From NCBI GenBank assembly GCA_031555935.1, contig JAVBTX010000006.1, forward strand, positions 248,001-312,000: a stretch of DNA of 64,000 bases, written 5' to 3'. The notes under the pieces are model-generated. The model was not told the origin of the DNA and ran no database searches. It worked only from the letters and a program-made list of their open reading frames with translations. Each line of letters opens with the position of its first letter. Within the stretch, counting starts at the first letter, position 1. The stretch comes from Roseburia_C sp031555935. GTDB lineage: Bacteria; Bacillota; Clostridia; Lachnospirales; Lachnospiraceae. Positions 1-7,077 of this stretch are shown piece after piece. A program made the position numbers and the translations under genes.

Positions 1-629
1 AAATAGATGAGAATAAAAAAACAGATGAAAGCATGTTATCGGACGAAAGCGTGCTATCAGATGAAAGCATGTTATCGGATGAGAGCAAGCCGACATCCGA
101 TGTGACCGAAGCACCGAATACGCCATTGTTCGTGCAGCAATCAACAAATAAGAAGGCTGATTCCAAGTATTGGCATAAAGCTACTGACTGGTTGAAGCAG
201 ATCAAAGAAAAGATAGTGCAAATCATAAATTGGCTTCGGGCAATTCCAGAAAAAATCAAAAAAATATTTTCTCAGATTAGCAACATAAAAAACTGGCTTT
301 GGGACGAAAATAATAAAAAGACCATCCGGTTGATTTACGAGGAAATTATTTATTTACTTTTGCATTATCATCCCCGAAAAGTAATAGCTAATTTAGATTT
401 TTCAATTGGTGACCCAGCTTTAACCGGTCAGGTATTGGGAATCCTTAGCATGATGCCATTTCTCTATCATAAAAAGGTTCGGATTGGACCAGATTTTCAG
501 TCAGAGTCGGTATACGTGAAGGGCACATTTGAGGTCAGAGGCCGAATTAGAATGATACATTTGGTTCGCTCCCTGCTTCATATTTGGAAAGATGAAACTA
601 TAAAAACATTAATAAAAAGTAGAACATAG
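1..629 (+). CDS. DUF2953 domain protein, 5'-truncated by window edge
   Basis: The reading frame is open from base 3 with no stop before the first ATG at 33, so the start lies outside the window. The visible C-terminal part is about 200 residues. It has a low-complexity acidic segment of repeated LSDES units, a Trp/Lys/Ile-rich amphipathic stretch, then a conserved-looking domain (LDFSIGDPALTGQVLG) typical of DUF2953 proteins. In clostridial genomes this family commonly sits between scpB and the gerW-like gene, which matches the next gene 20 bp downstream. Function is unknown; a sporulation or envelope link is inferred only from the neighbour. Confidence 0.8.
   Translation, partial: IDENKKTDESMLSDESVLSDESMLSDESKPTSDVTEAPNTPLFVQQSTNKKADSKYWHKATDWLKQIKEKIVQIINWLRAIPEKIKKIFSQISNIKNWLWDENNKKTIRLIYEEIIYLLLHYHPRKVIANLDFSIGDPALTGQVLGILSMMPFLYHKKVRIGPDFQSESVYVKGTFEVRGRIRMIHLVRSLLHIWKDETIKTLIKSRT
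28..90 (+). repeat. In-frame 18-bp tandem repeat coding LSDES units
   Basis: About three copies of an 18-base unit coding Met/Val-Leu-Ser-Asp-Glu-Ser lie in the DUF2953 gene. Copies differ at a few third positions, so this is an older in-frame expansion. Confidence 0.75.
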
Positions 630-649
630 CAAATCGGAGGAGCAAAAAC

Positions 650-1084
650 ATGGCAGATAACAGTTTTAATTCAACAGTAGAATCTTTATTTAAAGGAATG
701 AATAGCTTTATTACCAGCAAGACCGTCGTCGGTGATGCAATTCATATCGGTGAGACAATTATTCTTCCCTTAGTGGATGTGACCTTTGGCGTTGGTGCCG
801 GTGCGTTCTCACAGGAGAAAAAGAATAACGGCGGCGGTGGTATGGGTGGTAAGATTACCCCAAGTGCGGTACTTGTAATTCAAAACGGAACAACGAAGCT
901 AGTCAACATCCGTAATCAGGATGGTATCACAAAGCTGTTGGATATGGTACCTGATTTTGTAAATAAATTTACCAGTAAGAACGACAAAGCAGAGCCAGAA
1001 ACGGAAGAACAGAAGACCGCCAAGAAAAAGGCCGCTGTCGAGATGGAAACCATTTTATCGGATGCGTCCGAAACCGAAGGTTAA
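650..1084 (+). CDS. gerW: GerW/YtfJ family spore protein
   Basis: This 144-residue protein matches the GerW (YtfJ) family. It has the N-terminal SLFKGMNSFITSKTVVGD segment, the central VDVTFGVGAGAF stretch, a Gly-rich loop (NGGGGMGGK) and the ITPSAVLVIQNG core, ending in an acidic/lysine-rich tail. In Bacillus, YtfJ is a sigma-F-dependent spore protein needed for normal germination. A Shine-Dalgarno (cggagg) lies just upstream of the ATG. It follows the DUF2953 gene by 20 bp, a pairing seen in other clostridia, and is closed by a strong terminator. It indicates an endospore former. Confidence 0.93.
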   Translation: MADNSFNSTVESLFKGMNSFITSKTVVGDAIHIGETIILPLVDVTFGVGAGAFSQEKKNNGGGGMGGKITPSAVLVIQNGTTKLVNIRNQDGITKLLDMVPDFVNKFTSKNDKAEPETEEQKTAKKKAAVEMETILSDASETEG

Positions 1085-1113
1085 GAGTAGAATAATGTAA
1101 ATAAATTAAACCC

Positions 1114-1147
1114 AAAAGCATATATTTTAAAAATATATGCTTTTTTT
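1114..1147 (+). terminator. Rho-independent terminator after gerW
   Basis: Inverted repeat AAAAGCATATATTTT / AAAATATATGCTTTT followed by a run of T. The small membrane ORF begins only about 10 bases after it. Confidence 0.85.
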
Positions 1148-1157
1148 GGTGCCTGCG

Positions 1158-1298
1158 ATGAAAAGAGTAATTGGCTATTCTTTATTTTTGATTGGAATTG
1201 GAATATTATTGTCCTTTGCGATACCAGGCAAAGTTTGCGATATCATAATTAGTCTTGTTTTGATGATTATTGGATATAATTTGTTTTGTTCCTGCTAG
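1158..1298 (+). CDS. Small conserved-looking membrane peptide, 46 aa
   Basis: An ATG-initiated 46-codon ORF codes a hydrophobic peptide starting MKRVIGYSLFLIGIGILLS and ending GYNLFCSC. It has two predicted membrane segments (about residues 5-21 and 28-43) around a short PGKVC turn. Peptides of this layout, ending in a GYNLFCC-like motif, recur as unnamed small proteins in Lachnospiraceae; that is from memory, not a search. No convincing Shine-Dalgarno is visible, and a GTG at 1149 could extend it by three residues. It sits just after the gerW terminator. Function unknown. Confidence 0.6.
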   Translation: MKRVIGYSLFLIGIGILLSFAIPGKVCDIIISLVLMIIGYNLFCSC

Positions 1299-1300
1299 AA

Positions 1301-1390
1301 GATGTATTGTTGTACAAAAGGTAGAACGATTTTTTGGTCAAAGTGCTATTTTTTGATTTCAGGGAACCAAAGGGCTTTTAAAAACGTCTA
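1301..1390 (+). promoter_or_regulatory. ECF-sigma-type promoter A (GGAACC-N16-CGTC)
   Basis: GGAACC at 1363-1368 and CGTC at 1385-1388 are separated by exactly 16 bases, the architecture of extracytoplasmic-function sigma promoters. About 60 bases upstream, including GATGTATTGTTGTACAA and a CAAAGTGCTA block, are also shared with promoter B at 3744-3841. It reads towards the secreted-protein gene at 1553 with an untranslated leader of about 155 bases. No ECF sigma gene lies in the window. Confidence 0.65.
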
Positions 1391-1552
1391 ATATATAGGT
1401 GTAACAGTGAAAAGTCTTGAAAATGAAGGCTTGTGATGTTTCGCAAATGCCTATATTAATCTTTTTTGGGAGGGGGAGTTTCTAATGGATATATAAAATG
1501 ATTATTATAACAAATACAAGAGATTAAAAATCAAACTATGGAGGTTGAAGGT

Positions 1553-2374
1553 ATGAAACAATTGTTTAGCAGTATTTTAGTTTTTGTGATTTTGGTGTTA
1601 TCAATCACTAAATCATTTGCAGCAGAACCAGTTTTTTTCTCAAATTCATCAAATGATATAGATATCTCTGTTTTAAGTGAACAAGAGCTATCTCAAAATC
1701 AAATATTTCAAATTCAAGAAGAAATGGATGTGCTAAGTGATTATATTGATATTTATGCTATTGATTACATCAATGCAACATCGGAGGGAAATGAGTATTC
1801 GATAGATTATGGTGGTATTAATGAAACTGTTCTTTTAGAGGTCGATGACAATGAAAATATAACCATTATGGCTAATGATGGTGAAAAAAGTAATGTGATT
1901 TCTTTTGAAGCTGATGGCGATATCGTACTTGATGGAAAACAAGTAATATTTGAAAGTGACGTAAATATTTCAAATTCAAATATCTTAGTTGGTGCAACAA
2001 TTTGGAAAGGAGTAAAATCACTTTCGCCATATGGTAGTTTGAAAGCGTCTGATTATAATAATTATCTGTCTTCTGGAAAAGATAATGTTGCATTACAAAA
2101 ACAACTGAACGAACTTACAGTTACTGTGTTTTCTGCCTTAATTGGTTCGCTTCATCCATATCTTGGCATTGCGGTATCATTAGCAACAGTGGCAAAATCT
2201 GTCTATGACACCTTTTTAGCAGTCAATCCACAAACTAAAACTTTGGGATGTGCATGGACAACGTATACGTGTGGTGCAATGGATTATAAGTATATCAATA
2301 AATTTTATGCTAATTCAGAATGCACAGGATCATACCGTCAAGAAATTAGCTATGAACATTTTATCGTTTATTAA
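1553..2374 (+). CDS. Secreted protein of unknown function, 273 aa
   Basis: The chosen ATG at 1553 has a good Shine-Dalgarno (tggagg); the in-frame ATG at 1538 would overlap that site. The product opens with a clear signal peptide (MKQLFSSILVFVILVLSI then KSFAAEP, cleavage probably after AFA or FAA). An acidic, Asn/Asp/Ile-rich region follows to about residue 150, then a hydrophobic segment (VFSALIGSLHPYLGIAVSLATV, about 193-215). The Cys-containing aromatic C-terminus reads LGCAWTTYTCGAMDYKYINK and ends HFIVY. I do not recognise the family with certainty; the layout recalls secreted putative toxin or bacteriocin-like proteins of Firmicutes, which is only an impression. It is the first gene behind ECF-type promoter A and is clearly more AT-rich than the housekeeping genes. 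Confidence 0.75.
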   Translation: MKQLFSSILVFVILVLSITKSFAAEPVFFSNSSNDIDISVLSEQELSQNQIFQIQEEMDVLSDYIDIYAIDYINATSEGNEYSIDYGGINETVLLEVDDNENITIMANDGEKSNVISFEADGDIVLDGKQVIFESDVNISNSNILVGATIWKGVKSLSPYGSLKASDYNNYLSSGKDNVALQKQLNELTVTVFSALIGSLHPYLGIAVSLATVAKSVYDTFLAVNPQTKTLGCAWTTYTCGAMDYKYINKFYANSECTGSYRQEISYEHFIVY

Positions 2375-2397
2375 AATTTTTAAGAAAAGGTTGAGGG

Positions 2398-2946
2398 ATG
2401 TTTGATAACAAGAAAATCAAAAATTGTAAAATAATAAAAAATTATCATCAGTCAAATGAAGTATTGACTGACATACCTATAAAAAAAACAATAGCTCTTA
2501 TTGTATCATTTTCGTTGATTTCATTTATTAGCTTAATATTAAAAGCTATTTTGTTACATGATGGTAATTTACTCTTTAATCAGTTATGTTTTTTTCTTTT
2601 CGTGGCTTTATTTATCAATTTTCTTTTTTTTCTGATTGGTGATATACATGATATTATAGTCGGTAATGGGATAATAACAAATGGTACGATAAACTTTCAT
2701 GAAAACACAAAATTTAAAAATATCATGTTTCAGATTGGAGATATATTTAAATGGATAATTTTATTTGGAAGTATTTTCATTAGCATTGCATTTTTAAAAT
2801 TTGAAAATGATATCATTGTTGCTATAGATATTTTTAAAATGTGGCTAATATATGGTATCGTGGGTTTTGGATATAGGCTACGTTTTAGAAAATCATATAT
2901 AACATTACTGATTGTTGAAGTATTTCTGGCAACATTAAGCCTTTGA
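2398..2946 (+). CDS. Polytopic membrane protein of unknown function, 182 aa
   Basis: The ATG at 2398 is preceded by gaggg and starts 23 bases after the secreted-protein stop, so the two are probably co-transcribed from promoter A. Hydrophobic segments lie at about residues 31-52, 62-81, 118-135, 146-158 and 166-181, separated by short charged loops. The N-terminus (MFDNKKIKNCKIIKN) is basic and likely cytoplasmic. No enzymatic motif is visible. Very low GC, rich in Phe, Ile and Leu. An accessory, export or self-protection role for the secreted neighbour is possible but unsupported. Confidence 0.7.
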   Translation: MFDNKKIKNCKIIKNYHQSNEVLTDIPIKKTIALIVSFSLISFISLILKAILLHDGNLLFNQLCFFLFVALFINFLFFLIGDIHDIIVGNGIITNGTINFHENTKFKNIMFQIGDIFKWIILFGSIFISIAFLKFENDIIVAIDIFKMWLIYGIVGFGYRLRFRKSYITLLIVEVFLATLSL

Positions 2947-2995
2947 TTGCTATCCATCTTACAGTTTATTCGGTACGTGACAGAAGAGGAGAAGT

Positions 2996-3706
2996 ATGAA
3001 TAAAAAAATATTTGGCTGTATATGCGGTTTGGTTATAGCGATTGCATTGTTGATAGGAGCATATTTAATATTTGATAAGCCGTCAAAAGAAATTAGCGAT
3101 ATCACCTTTTATGCAGATAATTATCAATTTAGTTATGAGGAATTAAAAAGCCATTCACAAATAATTGCCCTTATCCAGGTGATGGATGAACTGACAGAAG
3201 CAAATTCAGAAGCTTTTATTTCAGAAGGCTACACTGTCGGAAATATTGGAAGAAGACAGTGTAAAGTTCTCAAATATTTTAAAGACGAGAGAAATTATGG
3301 AGAGACACTAACCGTCCTTGAACCAGCTTCTGTGATTGACAATCAGTATATCCATCCTGAAGATTATGATAAACTCGAAAAGGATAATATCTACCTTGTT
3401 TTTCTATGTGATGAAACTGCGACAAATGAGTTGAGCTTAATGAGTGCTTATAATGGAACCTTTGATGTAGATAATTTAGATGAAATGGATGAATATTATG
3501 ATCTTGCAATCAAAGCGATTGTAGAGTATATGACGGATTTACCGGACAAGCAAAAAGAAGCGATTATCGATTCGGACGAAATTGTAAAAGCAAGCGCGAT
3601 TGAAGGTGTTGATATCCAGACGCAAATAATAGGCATCGATGAAGAGATAACATTATTGTTTAAAATGAGTTCAGATGGTCAAATGAACGTGCAGGTAACT
3701 GAATAA
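2996..3706 (+). CDS. Membrane-anchored extracytoplasmic protein, 236 aa
   Basis: The ATG is preceded by agaggagaag. Residues 1-28 (MNKKIFGCICGLVIAIALLI start) form a single N-terminal membrane anchor or signal. The Cys residues do not sit in a good lipobox, so a membrane anchor is more likely than a lipoprotein. The rest is soluble, acidic and likely outside the cell. A segment with VLKYFKDERNYGETLTVLEP followed by KDNIYLVFLCDE resembles small extracellular domains common in Firmicutes hypothetical proteins. It ends just before a terminator, closing the promoter-A transcription unit. Function unknown. Confidence 0.7.
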   Translation: MNKKIFGCICGLVIAIALLIGAYLIFDKPSKEISDITFYADNYQFSYEELKSHSQIIALIQVMDELTEANSEAFISEGYTVGNIGRRQCKVLKYFKDERNYGETLTVLEPASVIDNQYIHPEDYDKLEKDNIYLVFLCDETATNELSLMSAYNGTFDVDNLDEMDEYYDLAIKAIVEYMTDLPDKQKEAIIDSDEIVKASAIEGVDIQTQIIGIDEEITLLFKMSSDGQMNVQVTE

Positions 3707-3718
3707 ATCAATGAATTT

Positions 3719-3743
3719 GCGGGCTCTTTCGAGCCCTTTTTTT
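3719..3743 (+). terminator. Rho-independent terminator closing ECF cassette A
   Basis: GGGCTC at 3721-3726 pairs with GAGCCC at 3731-3736 around a 4-base loop, followed by a T run. Confidence 0.85.
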
Positions 3744-3841
3744 GATGTATTATTGCACAATAAGTTGGACAAGTTTTTGTGCAAAGTGCTAATAATAAAA
3801 AATAATTGTTTTTGGGGAACCAAATGGACTTCTATTCCGTC
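3744..3841 (+). promoter_or_regulatory. ECF-sigma-type promoter B (GGAACC-N16-CGTC)
   Basis: GGAACC at 3816-3821 and CGTC at 3838-3841 with a 16-base spacer match promoter A exactly in elements and spacing. The flank is also shared: GATGTATTATTGCACAA at 3744 and GCAAAGTGCTA at 3781. The two regions look like diverged copies of one regulatory segment. Confidence 0.65.
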
Positions 3842-3868
3842 ATATATGTTGGAGCATAAAAATATGAT

Positions 3869-4047
3869 ATGGCTATTTATGTTTCAAATAAAAGAAAAGG
3901 ATGTTGCGTGGAGCAACAACAGGGGTCCTATGAACAAAAGAAAACGGTCCTGAAATAGGTGGTAACATTGTAGGATATTTTTACCATTATCATGCCCGTA
4001 GACGTATTGGGTCTGGAAGTGGCGGTGGACACATCTTTTTCATGTGA
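3869..4047 (+). pseudogene. Frameshifted remnant of a small ORF ending in HYH...GGHIFF
   Basis: Immediately behind promoter B, one frame (ATG 3869, to TAG near 3958) reads MAIYVSNKRKGCCVEQQQG and continues SYEQKKTVLK. The frame one base back reads KENGPEIGGNIVGYFYHYHA from 3940, then a Gly/Ser/Arg stretch and GGHIFFM, stopping at 4045-4047. The second segment looks like a real C-terminus: an aromatic HYH motif and a GGHIFF end, as seen in some secreted Firmicutes putative toxins. No single frame spans both parts, so a frameshift or decay is likely. A competing ORF from ATG 3863 has the better Shine-Dalgarno spacing but an unconvincing product. The region 3707-4062 holds no intact gene. Confidence 0.45.
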
Positions 4048-4062
4048 CCAGGAGGTGGCAAT

Positions 4063-4506
4063 ATGTTAAAAATAAGAATATATAGTAAACAATACCGAGC
4101 TTTCATCAAATATGCAGTTGCAACATGTGACTCATTTAGTCTTGTATTTGAGAAAGATGTTGATGAAAAAGTGAGCTATACCTTTCAAGAAGCATACCTC
4201 ACTTTGATGGAGTTCACTATAAATGGAAAAAGTATTGGGTACCATCCAGATACCGGAACATCCTTTGAAAACTCTGAAATGAATTATTATGAATGTAACA
4301 AACATACAAGGGCTTTTCTGCAAACAGCAAACAGCGTGTTTGACTGGGATGGAGAAAATCTTCCAGAAGAGTTATGCTTTTATCGAAATAGTGAGAAATG
4401 GTTTACCTGCGTTTGCCATGAAAGATATATCTTCATTTATAACGAAACAAATGAAGATATAGCCTTTTTTAAAAAAGAAGGAATTGAATACTGGCAAGAG
4501 ATATAA
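4063..4506 (+). CDS. Hypothetical cytoplasmic protein, 147 aa
   Basis: A strong Shine-Dalgarno (aggaggtg) lies 6 bases before the ATG. The product has no signal peptide or membrane segment. It is rich in Tyr, Phe, Glu and Asn with a short Trp/Cys stretch (SEKWFTCVCHERYIFIYNET). I recognise no family. It begins 15 bases after the decayed HYH/GGHIFF ORF, so both were probably one unit under promoter B. By analogy with toxin-immunity gene pairs it could be a partner or immunity protein, but that is inference from order alone. A strong bidirectional hairpin follows. Confidence 0.65.
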   Translation: MLKIRIYSKQYRAFIKYAVATCDSFSLVFEKDVDEKVSYTFQEAYLTLMEFTINGKSIGYHPDTGTSFENSEMNYYECNKHTRAFLQTANSVFDWDGENLPEELCFYRNSEKWFTCVCHERYIFIYNETNEDIAFFKKEGIEYWQEI

Positions 4507-4533
4507 ACCTTAATCGCAAAGTAGTAACAAAAA

Positions 4534-4573
4534 AATCAGGGAGAAATTCTATTACTAGAATTTCTCCCTGATT
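4534..4573. terminator. Bidirectional terminator between the 147-aa gene and rpmB
   Basis: A perfect 17-base inverted repeat (AATCAGGGAGAAATTCT and its complement, 6-base loop), with A-rich and T-containing flanks, serves the convergent genes. Confidence 0.85.
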
Positions 4574-4591
4574 TATCGACAGATATGTCGC

Positions 4592-4777
4592 TTAAGCTCT
4601 TTCGATTTTCCCTGATTTTATACAGGAAGTACATACATACATCTTTTTCGGTGTTCCGTTGACTTTACATTTCACAGATTTGATGTTTGATTTAAACATC
4701 CGATTAGATCTTCTATGAGAATGGCTCACATTGTTACCGAAATGAGCGCCTTTTCCACAAACTGCACATTTTGCCAT
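4592..4777 (-). CDS. rpmB: 50S ribosomal protein L28
   Basis: The 61-residue product begins MAKCAVCGKGAHFGNNVSHS and contains the L28 signature region with RRSNRMFKSNIKSVKC and a C-terminal VCTSCIKSGKI. Two CxxC pairs (residues 4/7 and near the C-terminus) mark the zinc-binding form. The usual length is about 60-63. The start has aaggaggtgc upstream on the minus strand. Divergent from asp23-fakA-recG, as in many Firmicutes. Confidence 0.97.
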   Translation of the reverse strand: MAKCAVCGKGAHFGNNVSHSHRRSNRMFKSNIKSVKCKVNGTPKKMYVCTSCIKSGKIERA

Positions 4778-4834
4778 AATAGCACCTCCTTAAGTTTACT
4801 AAACCTGTAACTCGCACAGGCTCACAACAATGAT

Positions 4835-4863
4835 ATATTAACAGAAACAAGCTGGGAATGCAA
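4835..4863 (-). promoter_or_regulatory. Sigma-A promoter of rpmB
   Basis: On the minus strand, TTGCAT (4858-4863) and TAATAT (4835-4840) are 17 bases apart, about 60 bases before the rpmB start. Confidence 0.65.
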
Positions 4864-4902
4864 GAAAAAAATTGAACTTTTTCAAAATAAACAAAATAGA
4901 TG

Positions 4903-4931
4903 TTTCATTTTTAGGTAAAAGCGGTTATAAT
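4903..4931 (+). promoter_or_regulatory. Sigma-A promoter of asp23-fakA-recG
   Basis: A consensus TATAAT at 4926-4931 with a weak -35 (TTTCAT, 4903-4908) at 17-base spacing, about 75 bases before the Asp23 start. Confidence 0.6.
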
Positions 4932-5007
4932 ATAATTCATGTTGAAATAAAATAAGGATTTATTGCATTAAATTTTGGATGAAAATTTTAAACTTGGAGG
5001 TTATAGA

Positions 5008-5367
5008 ATGAAGGGACGAATGGACACCGCATTAGGTAATGTAGTCATTGATAATGAAGTTATCGCAACTTATGCCGGTTCTGTTGCTGTAGAGTGTTTC
5101 GGCATTGTTGGTATGGCAGCTGTAAACATGAAGGATGGCCTGGTAAAGCTTTTAAAAAGAGATTATTTGACACATGGAATAAATGTTACGGTAGATGAAA
5201 ACAATAAAATTACAATTAATTTTCATGTAATTGTTTCATATGGTGTAAGTATCGGCACTGTAACTGATAATCTAATTAGTACCGTGAAGTACAAAGTAGA
5301 AGAATTTACAGGCATGGAAATAGAAAAAATCAACATTTTTGTTGAAGGCGTCAGAGTCATTGATTAA
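5008..5367 (+). CDS. Asp23/Gls24 family envelope stress protein
   Basis: The start at 5008 follows cttggagg; the upstream in-frame codon at 4975 has no ribosome site. The 119-residue product shows the Asp23/Gls24 pattern: MDTALGNVVIDNEVIATYAG, then VAVECFGIVGMAAV, a VTVDENNKITINFHVIVSYG strand pair, and a C-terminal amphipathic part ending NIFVEGVRVID. Family members associate with the membrane or cell envelope in Gram-positives. In Firmicutes this gene usually lies directly before the DAK2-domain gene fakA (yloV), as here (14-base gap). Operon with fakA and probably recG. Confidence 0.93.
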   Translation: MKGRMDTALGNVVIDNEVIATYAGSVAVECFGIVGMAAVNMKDGLVKLLKRDYLTHGINVTVDENNKITINFHVIVSYGVSIGTVTDNLISTVKYKVEEFTGMEIEKINIFVEGVRVID

Positions 5368-5381
5368 GGAGGACGTAGAAA

Positions 5382-7043
5382 GTGGAAATAAATACAATAG
5401 ATGCTGCGGTACTAGCCAAAATGTTTCTTGCCGGGGCAAAGAATTTAGAGGCAAAGAAAGAATGGATTAACGAGCTGAACGTATTCCCGGTACCAGATGG
5501 TGATACTGGAACCAATATGTCCATGACAATCATGTCAGCAGCAAAAGAAGTTGGCGCATTAGGCGAACCAACCATGGCAGAGCTTGCCAAAGCAATCTCT
5601 TCCGGTTCACTTAGAGGTGCAAGGGGTAACTCAGGTGTAATCTTATCCCAGTTATTCCGTGGATTTACAAAAGTAATTGCAGACCATGAGAGCTTAGATG
5701 TTTCGATTTTATCGGAAGCAATGCAAAGAGCAGTGGAAACCGCGTATAAAGCAGTTATGAAACCAAAAGAAGGAACGATTCTGACTGTTGCAAAAGGGGC
5801 TGCAAAAAAAGCATTAGAGCTATGTAATGAAACCGATGATATCGTCTTTTTTGTTGGTGAGGTAATCAAAGAGGCAGAATATGTTTTAAGTAAAACGCCA
5901 GATATGCTGCCAGTATTAAAGCAAGCTGGTGTTGTTGACTCCGGCGGACAGGGTTTGGTAGAGGTCTTAAAAGGCGGTTACGATTCACTGCTTGGCAAAG
6001 AAATTGACTATACCATTGAAGGTGCATCAGCATCTGCTGGCATGGTGAAAATCTCTGCTCAGGCTGAAGAAGAAATCAAATTTGGATATTGTACAGAATT
6101 TATCATTGTTTTAAATAAACCACTTACTGAAAAACAGGAACAAGAGTACAAGGGATATTTGGAAACTATCGGTGATTCCATCGTTGTCGTTGCCGATGAA
6201 GAAATCGTTAAGACCCATGTACATACCAATGATCCGGGTCTGGCAATTCAGACCGCGTTGACACATGGTTCCTTAAGCAAAATCAAAATCGACAATATGC
6301 GCGAAGAGCATCAGGAAAGATTAATTAAAGATGCTGAAAAATTAGCAAAAGAGCAGGAAGCGGCGAAAGTTTCTGAGCCAGCGAAGGAAATGGGCTTTAT
6401 TTCCGTTTCAATCGGTGCTGGAATCAATGAGATATTTACAGGACTTGGTGTGGACTATATTATCGAAGGTGGTCAGACAATGAATCCAAGTACCGAAGAT
6501 ATGCTCAATGCAATTGATAAAGTAAACGCCAAAACCATTTTTATTTTGCCAAATAATAAGAATATCGTGTTGGCGGCTAATCAGGCAGCATCTTTGGTTG
6601 AAGATAAAGAAATCATCGTTATCCCAACCAAGACAATTCCACAGGGAATTACCGCATTGATTAACTTTATGCCAGACCGAAAGGCTGCTGATAATCAGAG
6701 TCGGATGACTGAGGAACTGGAGAATGTTAAGACTGGTCAGGTAACCTATGCCGTTCGTGATACAGAGATTGACGATAAAGTAATAAAAGCTGGTGACTAT
6801 ATGGGAATTGGTGATAAGGGCATTCTCTCAGTTAGCCAGGATATGATCGAGACAACACATGCAATGGTAAAAGAAATGATTGATGAAGATAGTTCGATTA
6901 TCAGCATTTACTATGGCGAAGAAGTGGAAGAAGATGATGCACATACACTGGGCGCTGAATTGGAAGAAGAATATCCAGATGTAGAAGTGGAAATCCACTT
7001 TGGTGGTCAGCCAATTTATTACTATGTAATTTCCGTAGAATAA
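5382..7043 (+). CDS. fakA: Fatty acid kinase catalytic subunit FakA (DAK2/DhaL, YloV)
   Basis: A GTG start is set by aaggaggac just upstream. The 553-residue product begins with a DhaL-type kinase domain (about residues 8-200) containing NVFPVPDGDTGTNMSMT (DGDTGTN at 39-45, nucleotide/Mg binding) and SGSLRGARGNSGVILSQ. A middle linker and a C-terminal domain (FISVSIGAGINEIFTGLGVD onward) follow, as in FakA/YloV proteins. With a FakB lipid-binding partner, which is not in this window, FakA phosphorylates exogenous fatty acids for phospholipid synthesis. Position between asp23 and recG is the usual Firmicutes order. Confidence 0.94.
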   Translation: MEINTIDAAVLAKMFLAGAKNLEAKKEWINELNVFPVPDGDTGTNMSMTIMSAAKEVGALGEPTMAELAKAISSGSLRGARGNSGVILSQLFRGFTKVIADHESLDVSILSEAMQRAVETAYKAVMKPKEGTILTVAKGAAKKALELCNETDDIVFFVGEVIKEAEYVLSKTPDMLPVLKQAGVVDSGGQGLVEVLKGGYDSLLGKEIDYTIEGASASAGMVKISAQAEEEIKFGYCTEFIIVLNKPLTEKQEQEYKGYLETIGDSIVVVADEEIVKTHVHTNDPGLAIQTALTHGSLSKIKIDNMREEHQERLIKDAEKLAKEQEAAKVSEPAKEMGFISVSIGAGINEIFTGLGVDYIIEGGQTMNPSTEDMLNAIDKVNAKTIFILPNNKNIVLAANQAASLVEDKEIIVIPTKTIPQGITALINFMPDRKAADNQSRMTEELENVKTGQVTYAVRDTEIDDKVIKAGDYMGIGDKGILSVSQDMIETTHAMVKEMIDEDSSIISIYYGEEVEEDDAHTLGAELEEEYPDVEVEIHFGGQPIYYYVISVE

Positions 7044-7077
7044 ATGAATCGGTAAAGGAAGAAGTTGGAGATAAGCC

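Noticed and set aside
3711..3953. An 80-codon plus-strand ORF through the terminator and ECF promoter B.
   Set aside because: It runs through a terminator and promoter, has no ribosome site and no protein-like composition in its first half.
5357..5869. A 170-codon minus-strand ORF opposite fakA.
   Set aside because: It mirrors a well-supported kinase gene; Ser/Ala-rich product without family features.
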